Shown here: piece by piece, positions 35,778 to 46,720 of the stretch
Position numbering within the stretch: position 1 is the first letter of the stretch
Layout of the letters: every line of letters begins with the position of its first letter
Assembly (NCBI GenBank): GCA_001899065.1
Contig: MKUZ01000007.1
Span: 73,526 to 137,525 of the forward strand
Direction of reading: 5' to 3'
DNA length: 64,000 nucleotides
Source of the DNA: Devosia sp. 66-22
GTDB taxonomy: Bacteria; Pseudomonadota; Alphaproteobacteria; Rhizobiales; Devosiaceae
Position numbers and translations under genes: made by a program
Notes under the pieces: model-generated
Databases searched by the model: none
Told to the model about the DNA's origin: nothing
What the model saw: only the letters and a program-made list of their open reading frames with translations

Positions 35778-38583
35778 TCACAACCCTGGGCGCGCGCTCC
35801 TCGTGCCGGGGCGCCTCGGGGTTGAACACCTTCAGCAGCGTGTCGCGGATGGCTTTCTGCCGCGACTTGCTCTCGATCTTATGGCCGGTGAGGTCGGTGA
35901 CGTAGAAGACGTCGACCGCCTTCTCGCCATAGGTGCCGATATGGGCCGAGCCGATGGTGAGGTTGAGGTCGGAGATGGCGCGGGTGAGGTGGTGCAACAG
36001 GCCCGTGCGGTCGAGGCCCATCACCTCGATGACGGTGAACTTCTCGGAAAGCGTGTTCGACACCTCGACCGAGGCCGGCAGGGTGAATGGACGCAGGCGC
36101 CGGTTGTGGCGGCTCTCCTTGCCCACATCGATCAGCACCTGGCGCTTGCCCTGGAGCAGCGCCTTCACCGTTTCGATGATGCGGTTGGCGCGTACCTTCT
36201 CGTCCTCGTCGGAGGTGAAGGCGCGGCGCAGGCGGAAGGTGTCGAGAGCGCGACCGTCGCGCGTCGAGAAGATCTGCGCGCCAATGATCGAGGCCTCGCA
36301 CATGGTGCAGGCGCCGGCGATCAGCGACAGCAGCCGCGGATGGTCGGGCGTGTAGAACGAGACTTCGGTAATGCCCTCGAAGGCCTGCACGCGGATGGCG
36401 CCAGCAAACGGGTTGTGGGCATTGTCGGCGGCGCGGATCATCCTGGCGTGCTCGAGCTGCAGCTCGAGCTCGGCGCGCAGCCAGTAGTGATTGTAGTGCC
36501 GGCCCATATAGGCTTCGAGCTCGGGCTTGGGCCAGGCACTGAGCGCTTCCTCGAGCTTGTGCTTGGCCTCGGCGATGCGGTCCGACTGGGTGACGCGCGA
36601 ATGACCACCCGACAGCAGCGGCTCTGTCGCGTAGTAGAGCGAGCGCAGCAGGCTGCCCTTCCAGCCGGTCCACACGCCGGGGCCTACCGCGCGGATATCG
36701 CAGGCGGTGAGGATCATCAGCAGCGCCAGGCGCTGCGGCGACTGCACGATGTCGGCGAAGGCGCGCGCCGTTTCGGGGTCCTGCAAATCGCGCGCCTGGG
36801 CGATCTCGCTCATCGTCAGGTGGTACTGCACCAGCCAGGAGACGGTGTCGGTCTCGGCAGCATCGAGCCCGAGGCGCGGGCAGAATTTGCGAGCGATGCG
36901 GGCACCGGCGATCGAGTGATCTTCCGGCCGGCCCTTGGCGATGTCGTGAAGGAACAGCGCCACATAGAGCAGCCGCGTGTCGTTGAGCGAAGGCAGCAGC
37001 TCGTGGGTGAGCGGCAATTGCTCGCGCAGGCCGCCATTGGCGATCTCAGCCATGACGCCGACGGCGCGGATCAGATGCTCGTCCACCGTATAGTGGTGGT
37101 ACATGTTGAACTGCATGAGCGCGACGATCTTGCCGAACTCGGGCACAAACTTTCCCAGAACGCCGCTCTCGTTCATCTGGCGCAGGATGCGCTCGACGGT
37201 GCGCGGGCTGGTCAGGATCTCGAGGAACCACTCATTGGCCTGCTTGTCGGTGCGCACGTCGTGGCCGACGAGGCGGAGCGAGCGACGCAGCTGCTTGATG
37301 GCGTCGGGATGAAACAGCAGATCGTTGCGCGAGGCGACGAGGAAGCTCTTGATGATGCTGAGCGGCCTGGTCTCGAAGGTGTCGGCTTTGGTCGTGTTGA
37401 GCCGGCCGGAATCGATGACGAAATCGGGCTCGCCCTTGATCGCCACCTTGCCGCGTTTGAACATGCCGGTGACCCGCCCCATCATGTCGAGCGGCTTGGC
37501 ATGGTCGAATTCGAGGCTGGTGCAGAAGATGCGGGTCAGATCGCCCACATCCTTGGCGACGAGGAAGTAGCGCTTCATCAGCCGCTCGACGCCCAGCATG
37601 CCCGGGCGGTCGGCGTAATGCAGGCGCGAAGCGAGTTCGGGCTGCACGTCGAAGGTCAGCTTCTCGTCGGCACGGCCGGTGAGGAAGTGCAGGTGACAAC
37701 GGATGGCCCAGAGGAAATCCTCGGCCTTCTGGAACAGGCGGTACTCGTCACGCGAGAACACGCCCTTGTCGACCAGCTCCGCGCTGGTCTTGACCCGGTA
37801 GAAGTACTTGCCGATCCAGAACAGCGTGTGCAGGTCGCGCAGCCCGCCCTTGCCGTCCTTGATGTTGGGCTCGACCACATAGCGGGTGTTGCCCATCTGG
37901 CGGTGGCGCTCCTCGCGCTCGGCCATCTTGGCGGCGATGAATTCGGGGCCCGTCTTGGGCATGATCTCGCCCTCGAAGCGTTTCTCGAGCGTATCGAACA
38001 GGGCGCGGTCGCCGGTCAGGTAGCGCGCCTCGAGCGTGGCGGTGCGGACCGTCATGTCGGCGCGCGCCATGCGGATGCAGTCGTCGACCGAGCGGACCGC
38101 GTGGCCGACCTTCTGGCCAAGGTCCCACAGCATATAGAGGACGTATTCGGTGACCTGCTCGCCCCAGGGCGTCTGCTTGTAGGGCAGGATGAACAGCAGA
38201 TCGATGTCCGAGCCCGGCGCCAGCGTGCCGCGGCCATAGCCGCCGACCGCGGCAAGCGCGATAGCCTCGGCGCCCGAGGGATTGTCGACCGGATAGACCT
38301 GGGTGACGGCGAAGCGGTGGATGGCGCGGATGATCTCGTCCTGCGCTGCGGACAGATTCTGCGCGCAGCGCGTGCCGCGGCCATGGTCGATCAGATCGGC
38401 CTCGGCGGATCTGCGCGCCTCGGCGAGGCTCCGGCGCATCACGGCGAGGACGGCGGAGCGGGCCTGCGCCGATTTCGGCGAATCCTGGCCGATCGCGGCC
38501 CTTACCTCGTCGAGGATTGCGTCAGCGGATTTGAGGTGGAACGACGCCTTTTTGGGGCGGAGTTCAGCTTCGGCGACCGGCAT
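35770..38583 (-). CDS. glnD: Bifunctional uridylyltransferase/uridylyl-removing enzyme GlnD
   Basis: 937 aa. Senses glutamine and uridylylates or deuridylylates PII. The nucleotidyltransferase motif is GRGTLAPGSDIDLLFI (near residue 120). The HD domain has LFLHDIAKGRPEDHSIAGA. Two C-terminal ACT domains (ITEVSFYTPDHPRLLSLIAGAC and FTVIEVMGLDRTGLLHHLTRAI) bind glutamine. Overlaps mutS by 20 bp and murJ by 8 bp, so mutS-glnD-murJ are likely one transcript. Confidence 0.96.
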   Translation of the reverse strand: MPVAEAELRPKKASFHLKSADAILDEVRAAIGQDSPKSAQARSAVLAVMRRSLAEARRSAEADLIDHGRGTRCAQNLSAAQDEIIRAIHRFAVTQVYPVDNPSGAEAIALAAVGGYGRGTLAPGSDIDLLFILPYKQTPWGEQVTEYVLYMLWDLGQKVGHAVRSVDDCIRMARADMTVRTATLEARYLTGDRALFDTLEKRFEGEIMPKTGPEFIAAKMAEREERHRQMGNTRYVVEPNIKDGKGGLRDLHTLFWIGKYFYRVKTSAELVDKGVFSRDEYRLFQKAEDFLWAIRCHLHFLTGRADEKLTFDVQPELASRLHYADRPGMLGVERLMKRYFLVAKDVGDLTRIFCTSLEFDHAKPLDMMGRVTGMFKRGKVAIKGEPDFVIDSGRLNTTKADTFETRPLSIIKSFLVASRNDLLFHPDAIKQLRRSLRLVGHDVRTDKQANEWFLEILTSPRTVERILRQMNESGVLGKFVPEFGKIVALMQFNMYHHYTVDEHLIRAVGVMAEIANGGLREQLPLTHELLPSLNDTRLLYVALFLHDIAKGRPEDHSIAGARIARKFCPRLGLDAAETDTVSWLVQYHLTMSEIAQARDLQDPETARAFADIVQSPQRLALLMILTACDIRAVGPGVWTGWKGSLLRSLYYATEPLLSGGHSRVTQSDRIAEAKHKLEEALSAWPKPELEAYMGRHYNHYWLRAELELQLEHARMIRAADNAHNPFAGAIRVQAFEGITEVSFYTPDHPRLLSLIAGACTMCEASIIGAQIFSTRDGRALDTFRLRRAFTSDEDEKVRANRIIETVKALLQGKRQVLIDVGKESRHNRRLRPFTLPASVEVSNTLSEKFTVIEVMGLDRTGLLHHLTRAISDLNLTIGSAHIGTYGEKAVDVFYVTDLTGHKIESKSRQKAIRDTLLKVFNPEAPRHEERAPRVVNG

Positions 38584-41254
38584 CGCGGGCTTTCTTCAGC
38601 TCATAGATCAGCTCGAGCGCCTGTCGCGGAGTCAGTTCGTCTGGGCGCACCTGGTCGAGCATGTCAGTGAGAGGATTAATTTCCGGCTTTTTCGGCGCGG
38701 GAGCGGCCGCGAAAAGCGGCAGATCGTCTAGCATGGGCGCGGAATTGCCGGAAGAGCGGCTTTCGAGCACACCCAGCACCTGCCGGGCCCGGGCGAGCAC
38801 GGTTTCGGGCAGCCCGGCGAGGCGGGCGACCTGGATGCCGTAGGACCGGTCGGCGGCGCCGGGGGCGACTTCGTGGAGGAACACCACTTCACCCTCCCAT
38901 TCGCGCACCGACATCGTCACATTCTTCACGCGCTTCAATGACTTGGCCAGGGCCGTCATCTCGTGGAAATGGGTCGCGAACAGGCCGCGGCAGCCGGTGT
39001 CGTTGTGGAGCGCCTCGACCGCCGCCCAGGCAATGGAGAGGCCGTCGAAAGTCGCCGTGCCGCGGCCGATTTCATCGAGGATCACCAAGGACCTGGCGGT
39101 CGCGCGGTTGAGGATGGCGGCGGTTTCGACCATCTCGACCATGAAGGTGGAGCGGCCGTGGGCGATGTCGTCGGAGGCGCCGACGCGGCTGAAGACACGG
39201 TCGATGATGCCGATGGAGGCACCGATGGCGGGCACGAAACTGCCCATCTGGGCGAGGATGGCGATCAGCGCGTTCTGGCGGAGGAAGGTCGACTTACCGC
39301 CCATGTTGGGTCCGGTGACCAGCCACAGCGCGCCGCCCGACAAATCCGTGTCGTTGGCAACGAAGGGGTGGCCCTCGGCCTTGACGGTGGTTTCGACCAC
39401 CGGATGCCGTCCGCCCCGGATATCAAAGCTCAGCGAACCGTCGATCACCGGCCGCGCATAGCCGCGGGTCGCCGCGAGATGGGCGAGGCCGGCCGACACG
39501 TCGAGCCCCGCCAGGGCGTCGGCGACGGCGCGCAGCAGGTCGGTCTCGCCCAGCGTCGCCGCGACCAGCCTGGCGAAGATCGCGCCCTCGATCTCGAGCG
39601 CCTTCTCATGCGCCCGCGCGATGCGGCCCTCGAGCTCGGCGAGCTCGGCGGTGGTGAAGCGCATCGCGTTCGCCATTGTCTGGCGGTGGATGAAGGTGCC
39701 ACGCCAGGGTTCCTCGAGCAGCTTGCCGCCATGCCCCGCCGGCACCTCGACGAAATAGCCCAGCACGCCATTGTGCCGGATCTTGAGCGACTTGACGTCG
39801 GTCTCCGAGATCAGCCGCGCCTGCAGCGCCGCCACGACGGCGCGGGTTTCGCTCGCCAGCGCCCGCTCGGCATCGAGCGCCGTGTCATAACCGCGCCGGA
39901 CGAAGCCGCCATCGCGGCTGAGGAGCGGCGGGTCCTCGTCGATGGCGCGGCCGAGTTCGGCGGCAAGCGCGGCCGGCGCCGTCGCGAGCGTCGTGCCGAT
40001 GGCCGCAAGCTCGGCCGGCGCGTCATCGAGGCCGGCCAGCATCCGCGACAGCTCGCCTGCCGCCGCCACGGCGCGGGCGACGGCATTGAGGTCGCGCGGA
40101 CCACCGCGGCCAAGCGCGAGGCGGGTGAGCGCGCGGGTGAGGTCGGGCACCGCCTTGAGCGCGCCGCGCAATTGGGTGGCGCGAATGGTTTCGTCGGCGA
40201 GCCGCGCCACCGCATCGAGCCGGGCGTTGATTGGGCCGGCCTCGCAGAGCGGCGCCGCGAGCCGCCGCGCGAGGAGGCGCGACCCGGCCGGGGTGACGCA
40301 GGCATCGATCTCGCTGAGCAGCGAGCCCCTGACCGTCCCGCGCTGCGTTTCGAGCAATTCGAGCGACGAGCGCGTCGCCGCATCGATCGCCATGTGGGCA
40401 GCGAGCCGCTCGGACGATGGCGCGCGCAGCGCCACGGCCACGCCCTTCTGCGATTCCCCGATATAGCCGATCAGTGCGCCGAGCGCGGCCCGCTCGACGC
40501 GCGACCAGGCCGACGGATCGACCGAGCCATCGGGGAAGGCCGTGGCGATGGTGGCCGCCGCGGCGACCGAATCGAACGCTTCGGCGGGCATGATGACGAT
40601 CTGCCCCGAGGGCAGCACCAGGCGCATCGCCTTGAGCTCGTCGCGCACGGCATCGGGGAGCAGCAGCTCGGCCGGATCGATTCGCGCCAGCTCATCGGCC
40701 AGCGCCGCGGCCGTGAGCGGCAGCACGGTGAGCTCGCCGGTCGACACATCGGCGAAGGCGAGCGCGAAGTCGGTCTCGCCATGGCGCAGCATGGCGAGCG
40801 CCGCGAGATAGTTGCTGGCGCGCGCCGGCAAAAGATCGTCCTCGGTGAGCGTGCCGGCCGTCACCAGCCGTACGACGTCGCGCTTCACCACCGATTTGCT
40901 GCCGCGCTTCTTGGCCTCGGCAACGTCCTCGACCTGCTCGCAGATGGCGACGCGATGGCCCAGCCCGATCAGCTTCTTGAGATAGTCCTGCGCCGCATGC
41001 ACGGGCACGCCGCACAGCGGAATGTCCTGCCCCTGATGCTTGCCGCGCCTGGTGAGCACGATGCCCAGCGCGGCCGAGGCGATCTCGGCGTCCTCGAAGA
41101 ACATCTCGTAGAAATCGCCCATCCGGTAGAACAGCATGTAGCCCGGATTGAGCGCCTTCAGCTCGAGATACTGCCCCATCGCCGGCGACGGCGGCGCATG
41201 CACAATCGCCACCGGCTCGGCCGTTTCAGGCGCATCGAAGGGGGTTTGGTCCAT
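38564..41254 (-). CDS. mutS: DNA mismatch repair protein MutS
   Basis: 896 aa. Recognises mismatches and loops. Mismatch-contacting MGDFYEMFFEDA (Phe-x-Glu) lies in domain I, the ATPase has Walker A GPNMGGKSTFLRQ and DEIGRGTATFDGLSIAWA, and a C-terminal dimerisation tail is present. Normal length. The overlap with glnD places it first in the mutS-glnD-murJ transcript. Confidence 0.96.
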   Translation of the reverse strand: MDQTPFDAPETAEPVAIVHAPPSPAMGQYLELKALNPGYMLFYRMGDFYEMFFEDAEIASAALGIVLTRRGKHQGQDIPLCGVPVHAAQDYLKKLIGLGHRVAICEQVEDVAEAKKRGSKSVVKRDVVRLVTAGTLTEDDLLPARASNYLAALAMLRHGETDFALAFADVSTGELTVLPLTAAALADELARIDPAELLLPDAVRDELKAMRLVLPSGQIVIMPAEAFDSVAAAATIATAFPDGSVDPSAWSRVERAALGALIGYIGESQKGVAVALRAPSSERLAAHMAIDAATRSSLELLETQRGTVRGSLLSEIDACVTPAGSRLLARRLAAPLCEAGPINARLDAVARLADETIRATQLRGALKAVPDLTRALTRLALGRGGPRDLNAVARAVAAAGELSRMLAGLDDAPAELAAIGTTLATAPAALAAELGRAIDEDPPLLSRDGGFVRRGYDTALDAERALASETRAVVAALQARLISETDVKSLKIRHNGVLGYFVEVPAGHGGKLLEEPWRGTFIHRQTMANAMRFTTAELAELEGRIARAHEKALEIEGAIFARLVAATLGETDLLRAVADALAGLDVSAGLAHLAATRGYARPVIDGSLSFDIRGGRHPVVETTVKAEGHPFVANDTDLSGGALWLVTGPNMGGKSTFLRQNALIAILAQMGSFVPAIGASIGIIDRVFSRVGASDDIAHGRSTFMVEMVETAAILNRATARSLVILDEIGRGTATFDGLSIAWAAVEALHNDTGCRGLFATHFHEMTALAKSLKRVKNVTMSVREWEGEVVFLHEVAPGAADRSYGIQVARLAGLPETVLARARQVLGVLESRSSGNSAPMLDDLPLFAAAPAPKKPEINPLTDMLDQVRPDELTPRQALELIYELKKARDAGRRS

Positions 41255-41334
41255 GGGGAGCGGAAATTAGGGGAGATGGCTGGGATGGGCAACCGGAGTT
41301 GGCGCCGCATCCCCGTGAGTGTGGCCCCGAATGT

Positions 41335-42207
41335 TCAGTTCACCCCCAGCACCTTCCGCCACGTCCATTGCGGCTCATAGCCGATCAGCTCGCGGGCCTG
41401 CGCGATCGAGATCAGCGTCTCGTGCGGGCCGGTGCCCGGGCGCAGGGCGCAACCGGGGTAGCAGGCGGCGAGCAGTTCCGCATTGGTCTGGCGCATCACC
41501 GTGTCGGCGGCCGCGATGGTCATCACCTCGGCGCCCGTGATGTCCGACTCCAGCGCCTGCACGCAGGAGACGGCGGTATCGCGGGCGTCGACATAGGCCC
41601 ACAGATCGAACTTCTTGGCGTGCGGATCGTCCCAGAATCCCGGAATGCGCTCATAGGACGTCACGTGGCCGGGCGTGTCGTAGAAGATGTTGGAGAAGCG
41701 CAGCCCCACGAAGGGCACGCCATAGGCGCGGCTCATGTGGCGCGCCAGGTCCTCGGTGACGGCCTTGGAGATGCCGTAGGACGAGGTGGGGATCGGCGGG
41801 TCGTCATCGCGGGTGGGCAGCACCGCGGGCGGAATGGTGAAGGGAAAGCCCAGCACGGTCTCGGACGACGCCCAAACGACCTTCCGCATGCGCAGGACAC
41901 ACGCCGCCTGGAACACGTTGTAGGCGATGAGGGTGTTGACATGGAAGCGCGCCGCGCCCGACACATGGTCCCAGTCGGGCTCGCCATTGGCGGCAAGCTG
42001 GATGACCGCGTCGTGGCCGTGGAGCGCCGCGAAGGTCTGGCCGTAGTCGGTGAGATCGACCCTGATGAAGCCGCGCCGCTCGATGCCGCCCGGCACGGCG
42101 CGGTCGAGATTGGTGACCTCATGGCCTTGCGCCTCGAGCGCGGCAATCACCACCGGCCCCAGCCCACGGTCCCACGATCCGGTGCCGCCGGTGACTGCGA
42201 CTTTCAT
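41335..42207 (-). CDS. NAD-dependent epimerase/dehydratase (extended SDR)
   Basis: 290 aa. The N-terminal nucleotide motif is VTGGTGSWDRGLGPVVI, with the catalytic S-x-YGISK (Tyr-x3-Lys) at about 140. The residues SWDR inside the glycine loop are unusual but found in a subgroup of sugar dehydratases/reductases. Its position 55 bp from the GH43 gene in a pentose cluster suggests it acts on a sugar or sugar lactone; the substrate is not known. mutS follows after 80 bp. Confidence 0.8.
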   Translation of the reverse strand: MKVAVTGGTGSWDRGLGPVVIAALEAQGHEVTNLDRAVPGGIERRGFIRVDLTDYGQTFAALHGHDAVIQLAANGEPDWDHVSGAARFHVNTLIAYNVFQAACVLRMRKVVWASSETVLGFPFTIPPAVLPTRDDDPPIPTSSYGISKAVTEDLARHMSRAYGVPFVGLRFSNIFYDTPGHVTSYERIPGFWDDPHAKKFDLWAYVDARDTAVSCVQALESDITGAEVMTIAAADTVMRQTNAELLAACYPGCALRPGTGPHETLISIAQARELIGYEPQWTWRKVLGVN

Positions 42208-42261
42208 TCGCCTTGCCTCGCCTGTCCGCGCAACCGGCTCGCTCTCATCCGCTTGCGTCCC

Positions 42262-43862
42262 TCAGTACCTGTCACTCGCATGGCGCACCGGCCGATACAC
42301 GAAGTCGGTGAAGTCCGCCTGGAGCGCCGTTCCATTGAGGTCGCTTGCCGCCACGCCGACAAAGGCGCCTGTGAAGTTGCCGTGCTCGCCGGCCGGATAG
42401 CCCGTCTCGTCGCTGAGCGTCGAGGCATCGAGCACCGGACCGATCGCGGTCCACTCGCCCTGCTCCAGCGCATAGAAGAACCGGAAGCTCGCGCCACGCA
42501 CTTCGATCCTGAGCCGCACCGGGCCCGCATCGGGGATCGGCACGGGCGGTGCGCGCAGATCGAGATTGCCCATCGGGTCGGACGCAACCGACATGATGAG
42601 CAGCTCGCGCCGGCCGTCCGAATGCGCGGTGACGGTGAGATAGTGGAAGTTGTAGCGATTGTAGAAGCCGGTGAGGCCGGCGAACTGCCGTTCGTCGGCG
42701 GGCGCGAAATCGAGCGTCACCTCCGCGTCGTAGGAGAAATGCTGCTGGCGGCGCGCCACCAATGCCTGTTCGAACCAGGAGCCGATCGATTCGCGCCCGA
42801 ACAGGCGCAACCGGCCGCCGCCCGCTTCAAAGATGCGCTCGGGCTCGGGCGTGCGCAGCCACTGGAAATCGAGGGGCAGGCCATCGGCGAAGTCGTAGCG
42901 CCGCTCTGCCCAATAGGCCGCCTCGTCGCGCAGCCCCGGCACCTCGACCTCGAGCGCCGGCACCTGCCCGCTCTTGAGCCAGAGCCAGCCATCGCGCCAC
43001 TCGGCTTCCTGGATCGCGGTCTCGCGCCCGAGCACGCAGCGCCTGTACTGGCCGGTGGGCCGGCCCATCAGGTGCACGAAATAGGTTTTGCCGTCCGGTG
43101 TCTCGACGATGTCGCCATGGCCTGAGCGCTGCACCGCGTTGAACGGCGCGTCCTTGGCGGTGACGAGGTGTTTTTCGGGGTGCAGCTCGTAGGGGCCGTC
43201 GATTGAGCGCGAGCGCGCGAAGGTCGAGGCGTGCTCGTAGCCGGTGCCGCCCTCGGCGGTGAGCAGATAGTACCAGCCATCGCGCTTGTAGAGATGCGGC
43301 CCCTCCACCAGCTTGAGGTCGGTGCCCTGGAAGATGTTCTTCCGCGGCCCGACCAGCTTGTTCTGCCCGGGGTCGTATTCCTGCAGCGCGATGCCTTCGA
43401 ACAGCAGCGGCCGCACGCGATGGTCCCACAGCATGTTGACGAACCATTTGCGGCCGTCGTCGTCGTGGAACAGCGAGGGATCGAAGCCCGACGAGTTCAC
43501 ATAGACCGGGTCGCTCCACGGCCCCTCGATCGCCGGCGCGGTGACGATGTAGTTGTGCACGTCCTTGAACGAGCCTTCCTTGCGCTTGACGTCGGTGTAG
43601 ACCAGCCAGAACTGCGTTCCATCATGGGTGAGGCACGGAGCCCAGACGCCGCACGAATCCGGATCGCCGCGCATGTCGAGCTGGCTCTTCCGGCTCAGCG
43701 GCCGCGTGACGACCTGCCAGTTGGCGAGATCGCGCGAATGGTGGATCTGCACGCCCGGGAACCACTCGAAGGTGGACGTCGCGATGTATAGTCGTCCCCG
43801 ACACGCAGGATCGACGGATCGGGATTGAAGCCGGGCAGGATAGGATTGCGGAGTGTGGGCAT
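42262..43862 (-). pseudogene. GH43 beta-xylosidase with a one-base frameshift near the N-terminus
   Basis: Cleaves xylo-oligosaccharides. From the ATG at 43862, with AGGGAG upstream, the frame encodes the classic GH43 start MPTLRNPILPGFNPDPSILR, and the match ends after VGDDY. The rest of the enzyme (IATSTFEWFPGVQIH onward, about 515 residues including the C-terminal beta-sandwich) continues in another frame, entering near 43790. Where a TATTAC pair of tyrosine codons is expected, the sequence has TATAC, one T short. The frameshift separates the general-base Asp of NPDPS from the body of the enzyme. Either a recent inactivating mutation or a sequencing error. Confidence 0.8.
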
Positions 43863-43875
43863 GGTGCTCCCTGAG

Positions 43876-43950
43876 AAGCGAATAGGGAGTAGCCAATAGC
43901 GAATAGGGAAGACGCGCCCCTATTCGCTACTCGCTATTGGCTATTCGCTT
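43876..43950. repeat. Large imperfect inverted repeat built from GCGAATAG units
   Basis: Arms of 33 nt (43876-43908 and 43918-43950) are complementary except for five positions and contain repeated GCGAATAG/CTATTCGC units. The repeat fills the xylA-GH43 gap. It resembles a dispersed intergenic element of Rhizobiales whose false translations read like FAIRYS or EWRIANS. Processing or translation control of the downstream gene is possible. Confidence 0.65.
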
Positions 43951-43952
43951 AC

Positions 43953-45260
43953 CTACACGAACCGATTCACCAGGTTTTCGAGATACTCCTGCTGCCCGGA
44001 TTTCGGTTGCGGGTTGATGTTGTCGGCGTCCACCCAGTCGGCGATCTGGGCGAGCGTGCGGCCGCCCGACAGCATCGCTGCGGCGCCCTTTTCCTTCCAG
44101 CCGGCGTAGCGCTCCTCGATGACGCGGTCATAGGTGCCGTCCTCGAGCATCGCCGCGGCGCCCTTGAGGCCGCGGGCGAGCGTGTCGAGGCCACCGATGT
44201 GGCCATGGAGCAGGTCGGCGGGATCGAGCGACTGACGGCGCACCTTGGCGTCGAAGTTGAAGCCGCCATTGCCCAGCCCGCCATTCTTGAGGATCTGGTA
44301 GAAGGCCAGCGCCATCTCGCCCGGATTGTTGGGAAACTGGTCGGTGTCCCAGCCGCTCTGCAGATCGTTGCGGTTGGCGTCGACGCTGCCGAGGATTCCG
44401 AGCGAGCGGGCGACGGCCAGCTCGTGCTCGAAGCTGTGGCCGGCGAGGAAGGCATGGCCGACCTCGATGTTGACCTTGACGTCCTTTTCGAGGCCATAGG
44501 TCTTCAAGAAGCCGTAGACCGTCGCGACATCGTAGTCGTACTGGTGCTTGGTCGGCTCCTGCGGCTTGGGCTCGATCAGGAGCGTGCCCTTGTAGCCGAT
44601 CTTGCGGGCATGCTCGACCACCAGAGACAGGAAGCGCGCGGCCTGGTCCTGCTCCTGCTTGAGGTTGGTATTGAGCAGCGTTTCGTAGCCTTCACGGCCG
44701 CCCCATAGAACGTAGTTCGCCCCGCCCAGCTCGTGGGTGATCTCGAGCATGGTGCGGACCTGCCCGGCGGCATAGGCGAACACATAGGGGTCGGGATTGG
44801 TGGCGGCGCCCGCCATGTAGCGGCGGTTGGCGAAGAGATTGGCGGTGCCCCAGAGCAGCCTGGTGCGGCTCTTTTCCATCTTCCTCGCGAAGATGTCGGT
44901 GATGGCGCGCAGGTTCCTGTTGCTTTCGGCGAGGCTGTCGCCCTCGGGCGCCACGTCCACGTCGTGGAAGCAGAAGAACGGAATGTCGAGCAGGTCGAAG
45001 AACTCGAAGGCGATGTCGGCCTTGAGCCTGGCGCCGTCCATGCCCTTGTCATGCCAGGGGCGTGCGAAGGTGCGGCCGCCGAACGGGTCGCCGCCTTCCC
45101 AGGCGAAGGTATGCCAGTAGGCGACGGCGGGGCGGATGTGGTCCTCCATCCGCTTGCCCAGCACCAGCTCGTCCTTGTTGTAGTGGCGATAGGCCAGCGG
45201 ATTGGTCGAGGACGGGCCCTCGAACCTGACGGGCGCGACGCCCTTGAAGAAATCGGTCAC
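43953..45260 (-). CDS. xylA: Xylose isomerase
   Basis: 435 aa, the class II length with the extra N-terminal segment. Converts D-xylose to D-xylulose using two divalent metals. Family motifs [16 protein letters not shown] and the metal-ligand helix with [14 protein letters not shown] are intact, as is [13 protein letters not shown]. Overlaps xylB by 4 bp and is followed by the large inverted repeat and the GH43 gene. Confidence 0.96.
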   Translation of the reverse strand: MTDFFKGVAPVRFEGPSSTNPLAYRHYNKDELVLGKRMEDHIRPAVAYWHTFAWEGGDPFGGRTFARPWHDKGMDGARLKADIAFEFFDLLDIPFFCFHDVDVAPEGDSLAESNRNLRAITDIFARKMEKSRTRLLWGTANLFANRRYMAGAATNPDPYVFAYAAGQVRTMLEITHELGGANYVLWGGREGYETLLNTNLKQEQDQAARFLSLVVEHARKIGYKGTLLIEPKPQEPTKHQYDYDVATVYGFLKTYGLEKDVKVNIEVGHAFLAGHSFEHELAVARSLGILGSVDANRNDLQSGWDTDQFPNNPGEMALAFYQILKNGGLGNGGFNFDAKVRRQSLDPADLLHGHIGGLDTLARGLKGAAAMLEDGTYDRVIEERYAGWKEKGAAAMLSGGRTLAQIADWVDADNINPQPKSGQQEYLENLVNRFV

Positions 45261-46720
45261 TTACGAGCCTCCTCGATAGCCGGATAGAGCGCGCGGTAGC
45301 GCTGGTATTGCTGCGTGTAGGCATCCCGCAGAGCGGGATCGGGTTCGATCACCCGGCGGATGCCGGGCATGGTCATCACCTCGGCCGGATCGGCGCCTTC
45401 GGCGGCGCACAGGCCGAGACGCGCAGCGCCGAGGGCGCCGCCGAAATCGCCGTCCTCGGGCAGCGCGATCGGGGTGTCGAGATTGGTGGCGATGAGCTTG
45501 AGCCAAAGCGGCGACTTGCTGCCGCCGCCCACCGCGAGCAGCTGCCCGAACGAGGTTCCAGCCTCCCCCAGCACGCGCTGGCAATCGCGGAAGGCGAAGG
45601 TGACGCCCTCCATCACCGCCTGCGCAAGGCGCGCGGTGTCGCTCAGATGCGAGAGGCCCACGAACGAGCCGCGCGCCCCGGCATTGTTGTGCGGGGTGCG
45701 CTCGCCGCTGAGATAGGGGAGGAAGATCTCTTCGCCCGGACCGTTGAAGCCGGCTTCGGCGAGGCCCGACAGCTCGGGCTGCGACCGGCCGGTGACGTGG
45801 CTCAGCCAGTTGAGGCTGTCGGTGGCGCTCAGGATCACGCCCATCTGGTGCCAGGTATCGGGGATGGCGTGGCAGAAGGCGTGCACGGCGCCGGCCGTGT
45901 TGGGGCGGAACGTCTCGTTGGAGACGAACAGCACGCCCGAGGTGCCCAGCGACACGAAGCCCTCGCCGGGCTGGATGGCGCCGATGCCGCAGGCGGCGGC
46001 CGCATTGTCCCCCGCACCGCCGGCGATAACGACGTCGCGCCCCATGCCCCAGCGGCGGGCCAGGTCCGGCTTCAGTGTGCCGGACGGCGCGGTGCCCTCG
46101 ACCAATTCGGGCATGTGGGCCCGGGTCAGGCCGGTGACGGCGAGCAACTGATCGGACCAGTCGCGCTTTGCCACATCGAGCCAGAGCGTGCCGGCGGCGT
46201 CGCTCATCTCTTCCACGTAGTTGCCCGTCAGAAGCAGGCGCACATAGGCTTTAGGCAGCAGGACTTTGCTGATTTTGGCATGGATCTGCGGTTCGTTTTT
46301 GCGCACCCAGGCGATCTTGGGGGCGGTGAAACCGGGCATGGCGATGTTGCCCGCGATCTCGCGCAGGCGCGGCAGCGCGGCTTCCATCTCGGCGCATTCG
46401 GCGGCCGAACGGCCGTCGTTCCACAGGATGCAGGGGCGCAGGACCTCATCGTTCGCGCCCAGCAGGGTCGCGCCATGCATGTGGCCGCTGAGCCCGATGC
46501 CGCGCACCGCGGCCATTTCCGCCGGATGCGATTTGCTCAGTGAATCCAGGGCCTTGGTGACGGCATCCCACCAGTCGGCGGGGTTCTGCTCGCTCCAGCC
46601 CGGATGCGGGCGCACGGGCTCGACGGCCCTCGCCGTCGCCTCGCCCAGCGCCCTGCCCGCCCGGTCCATCAGCAGCGCCTTGACGCCCGATGTGCCGATA
46701 TCGATGCCCAGATAACTCAT
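45257..46720 (-). CDS. xylB: Xylulokinase
   Basis: 487 aa FGGY-family kinase. Phosphorylates D-xylulose at C5. The N-terminal phosphate loop [25 protein letters not shown] and the C-terminal [14 protein letters not shown] are present. The start codon and Shine-Dalgarno lie within a short inverted repeat (46718-46737). Co-transcribed with xylA. Confidence 0.95.
   Translation of the reverse strand: MSYLGIDIGTSGVKALLMDRAGRALGEATARAVEPVRPHPGWSEQNPADWWDAVTKALDSLSKSHPAEMAAVRGIGLSGHMHGATLLGANDEVLRPCILWNDGRSAAECAEMEAALPRLREIAGNIAMPGFTAPKIAWVRKNEPQIHAKISKVLLPKAYVRLLLTGNYVEEMSDAAGTLWLDVAKRDWSDQLLAVTGLTRAHMPELVEGTAPSGTLKPDLARRWGMGRDVVIAGGAGDNAAAACGIGAIQPGEGFVSLGTSGVLFVSNETFRPNTAGAVHAFCHAIPDTWHQMGVILSATDSLNWLSHVTGRSQPELSGLAEAGFNGPGEEIFLPYLSGERTPHNNAGARGSFVGLSHLSDTARLAQAVMEGVTFAFRDCQRVLGEAGTSFGQLLAVGGGSKSPLWLKLIATNLDTPIALPEDGDFGGALGAARLGLCAAEGADPAEVMTMPGIRRVIEPDPALRDAYTQQYQRYRALYPAIEEARK

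Noticed and set aside
35803-38670. Long plus-strand frame opposite glnD, and the similar one opposite mutS (38963-41380)
   Set aside because: Codon-mirror artefacts of conserved minus-strand genes.
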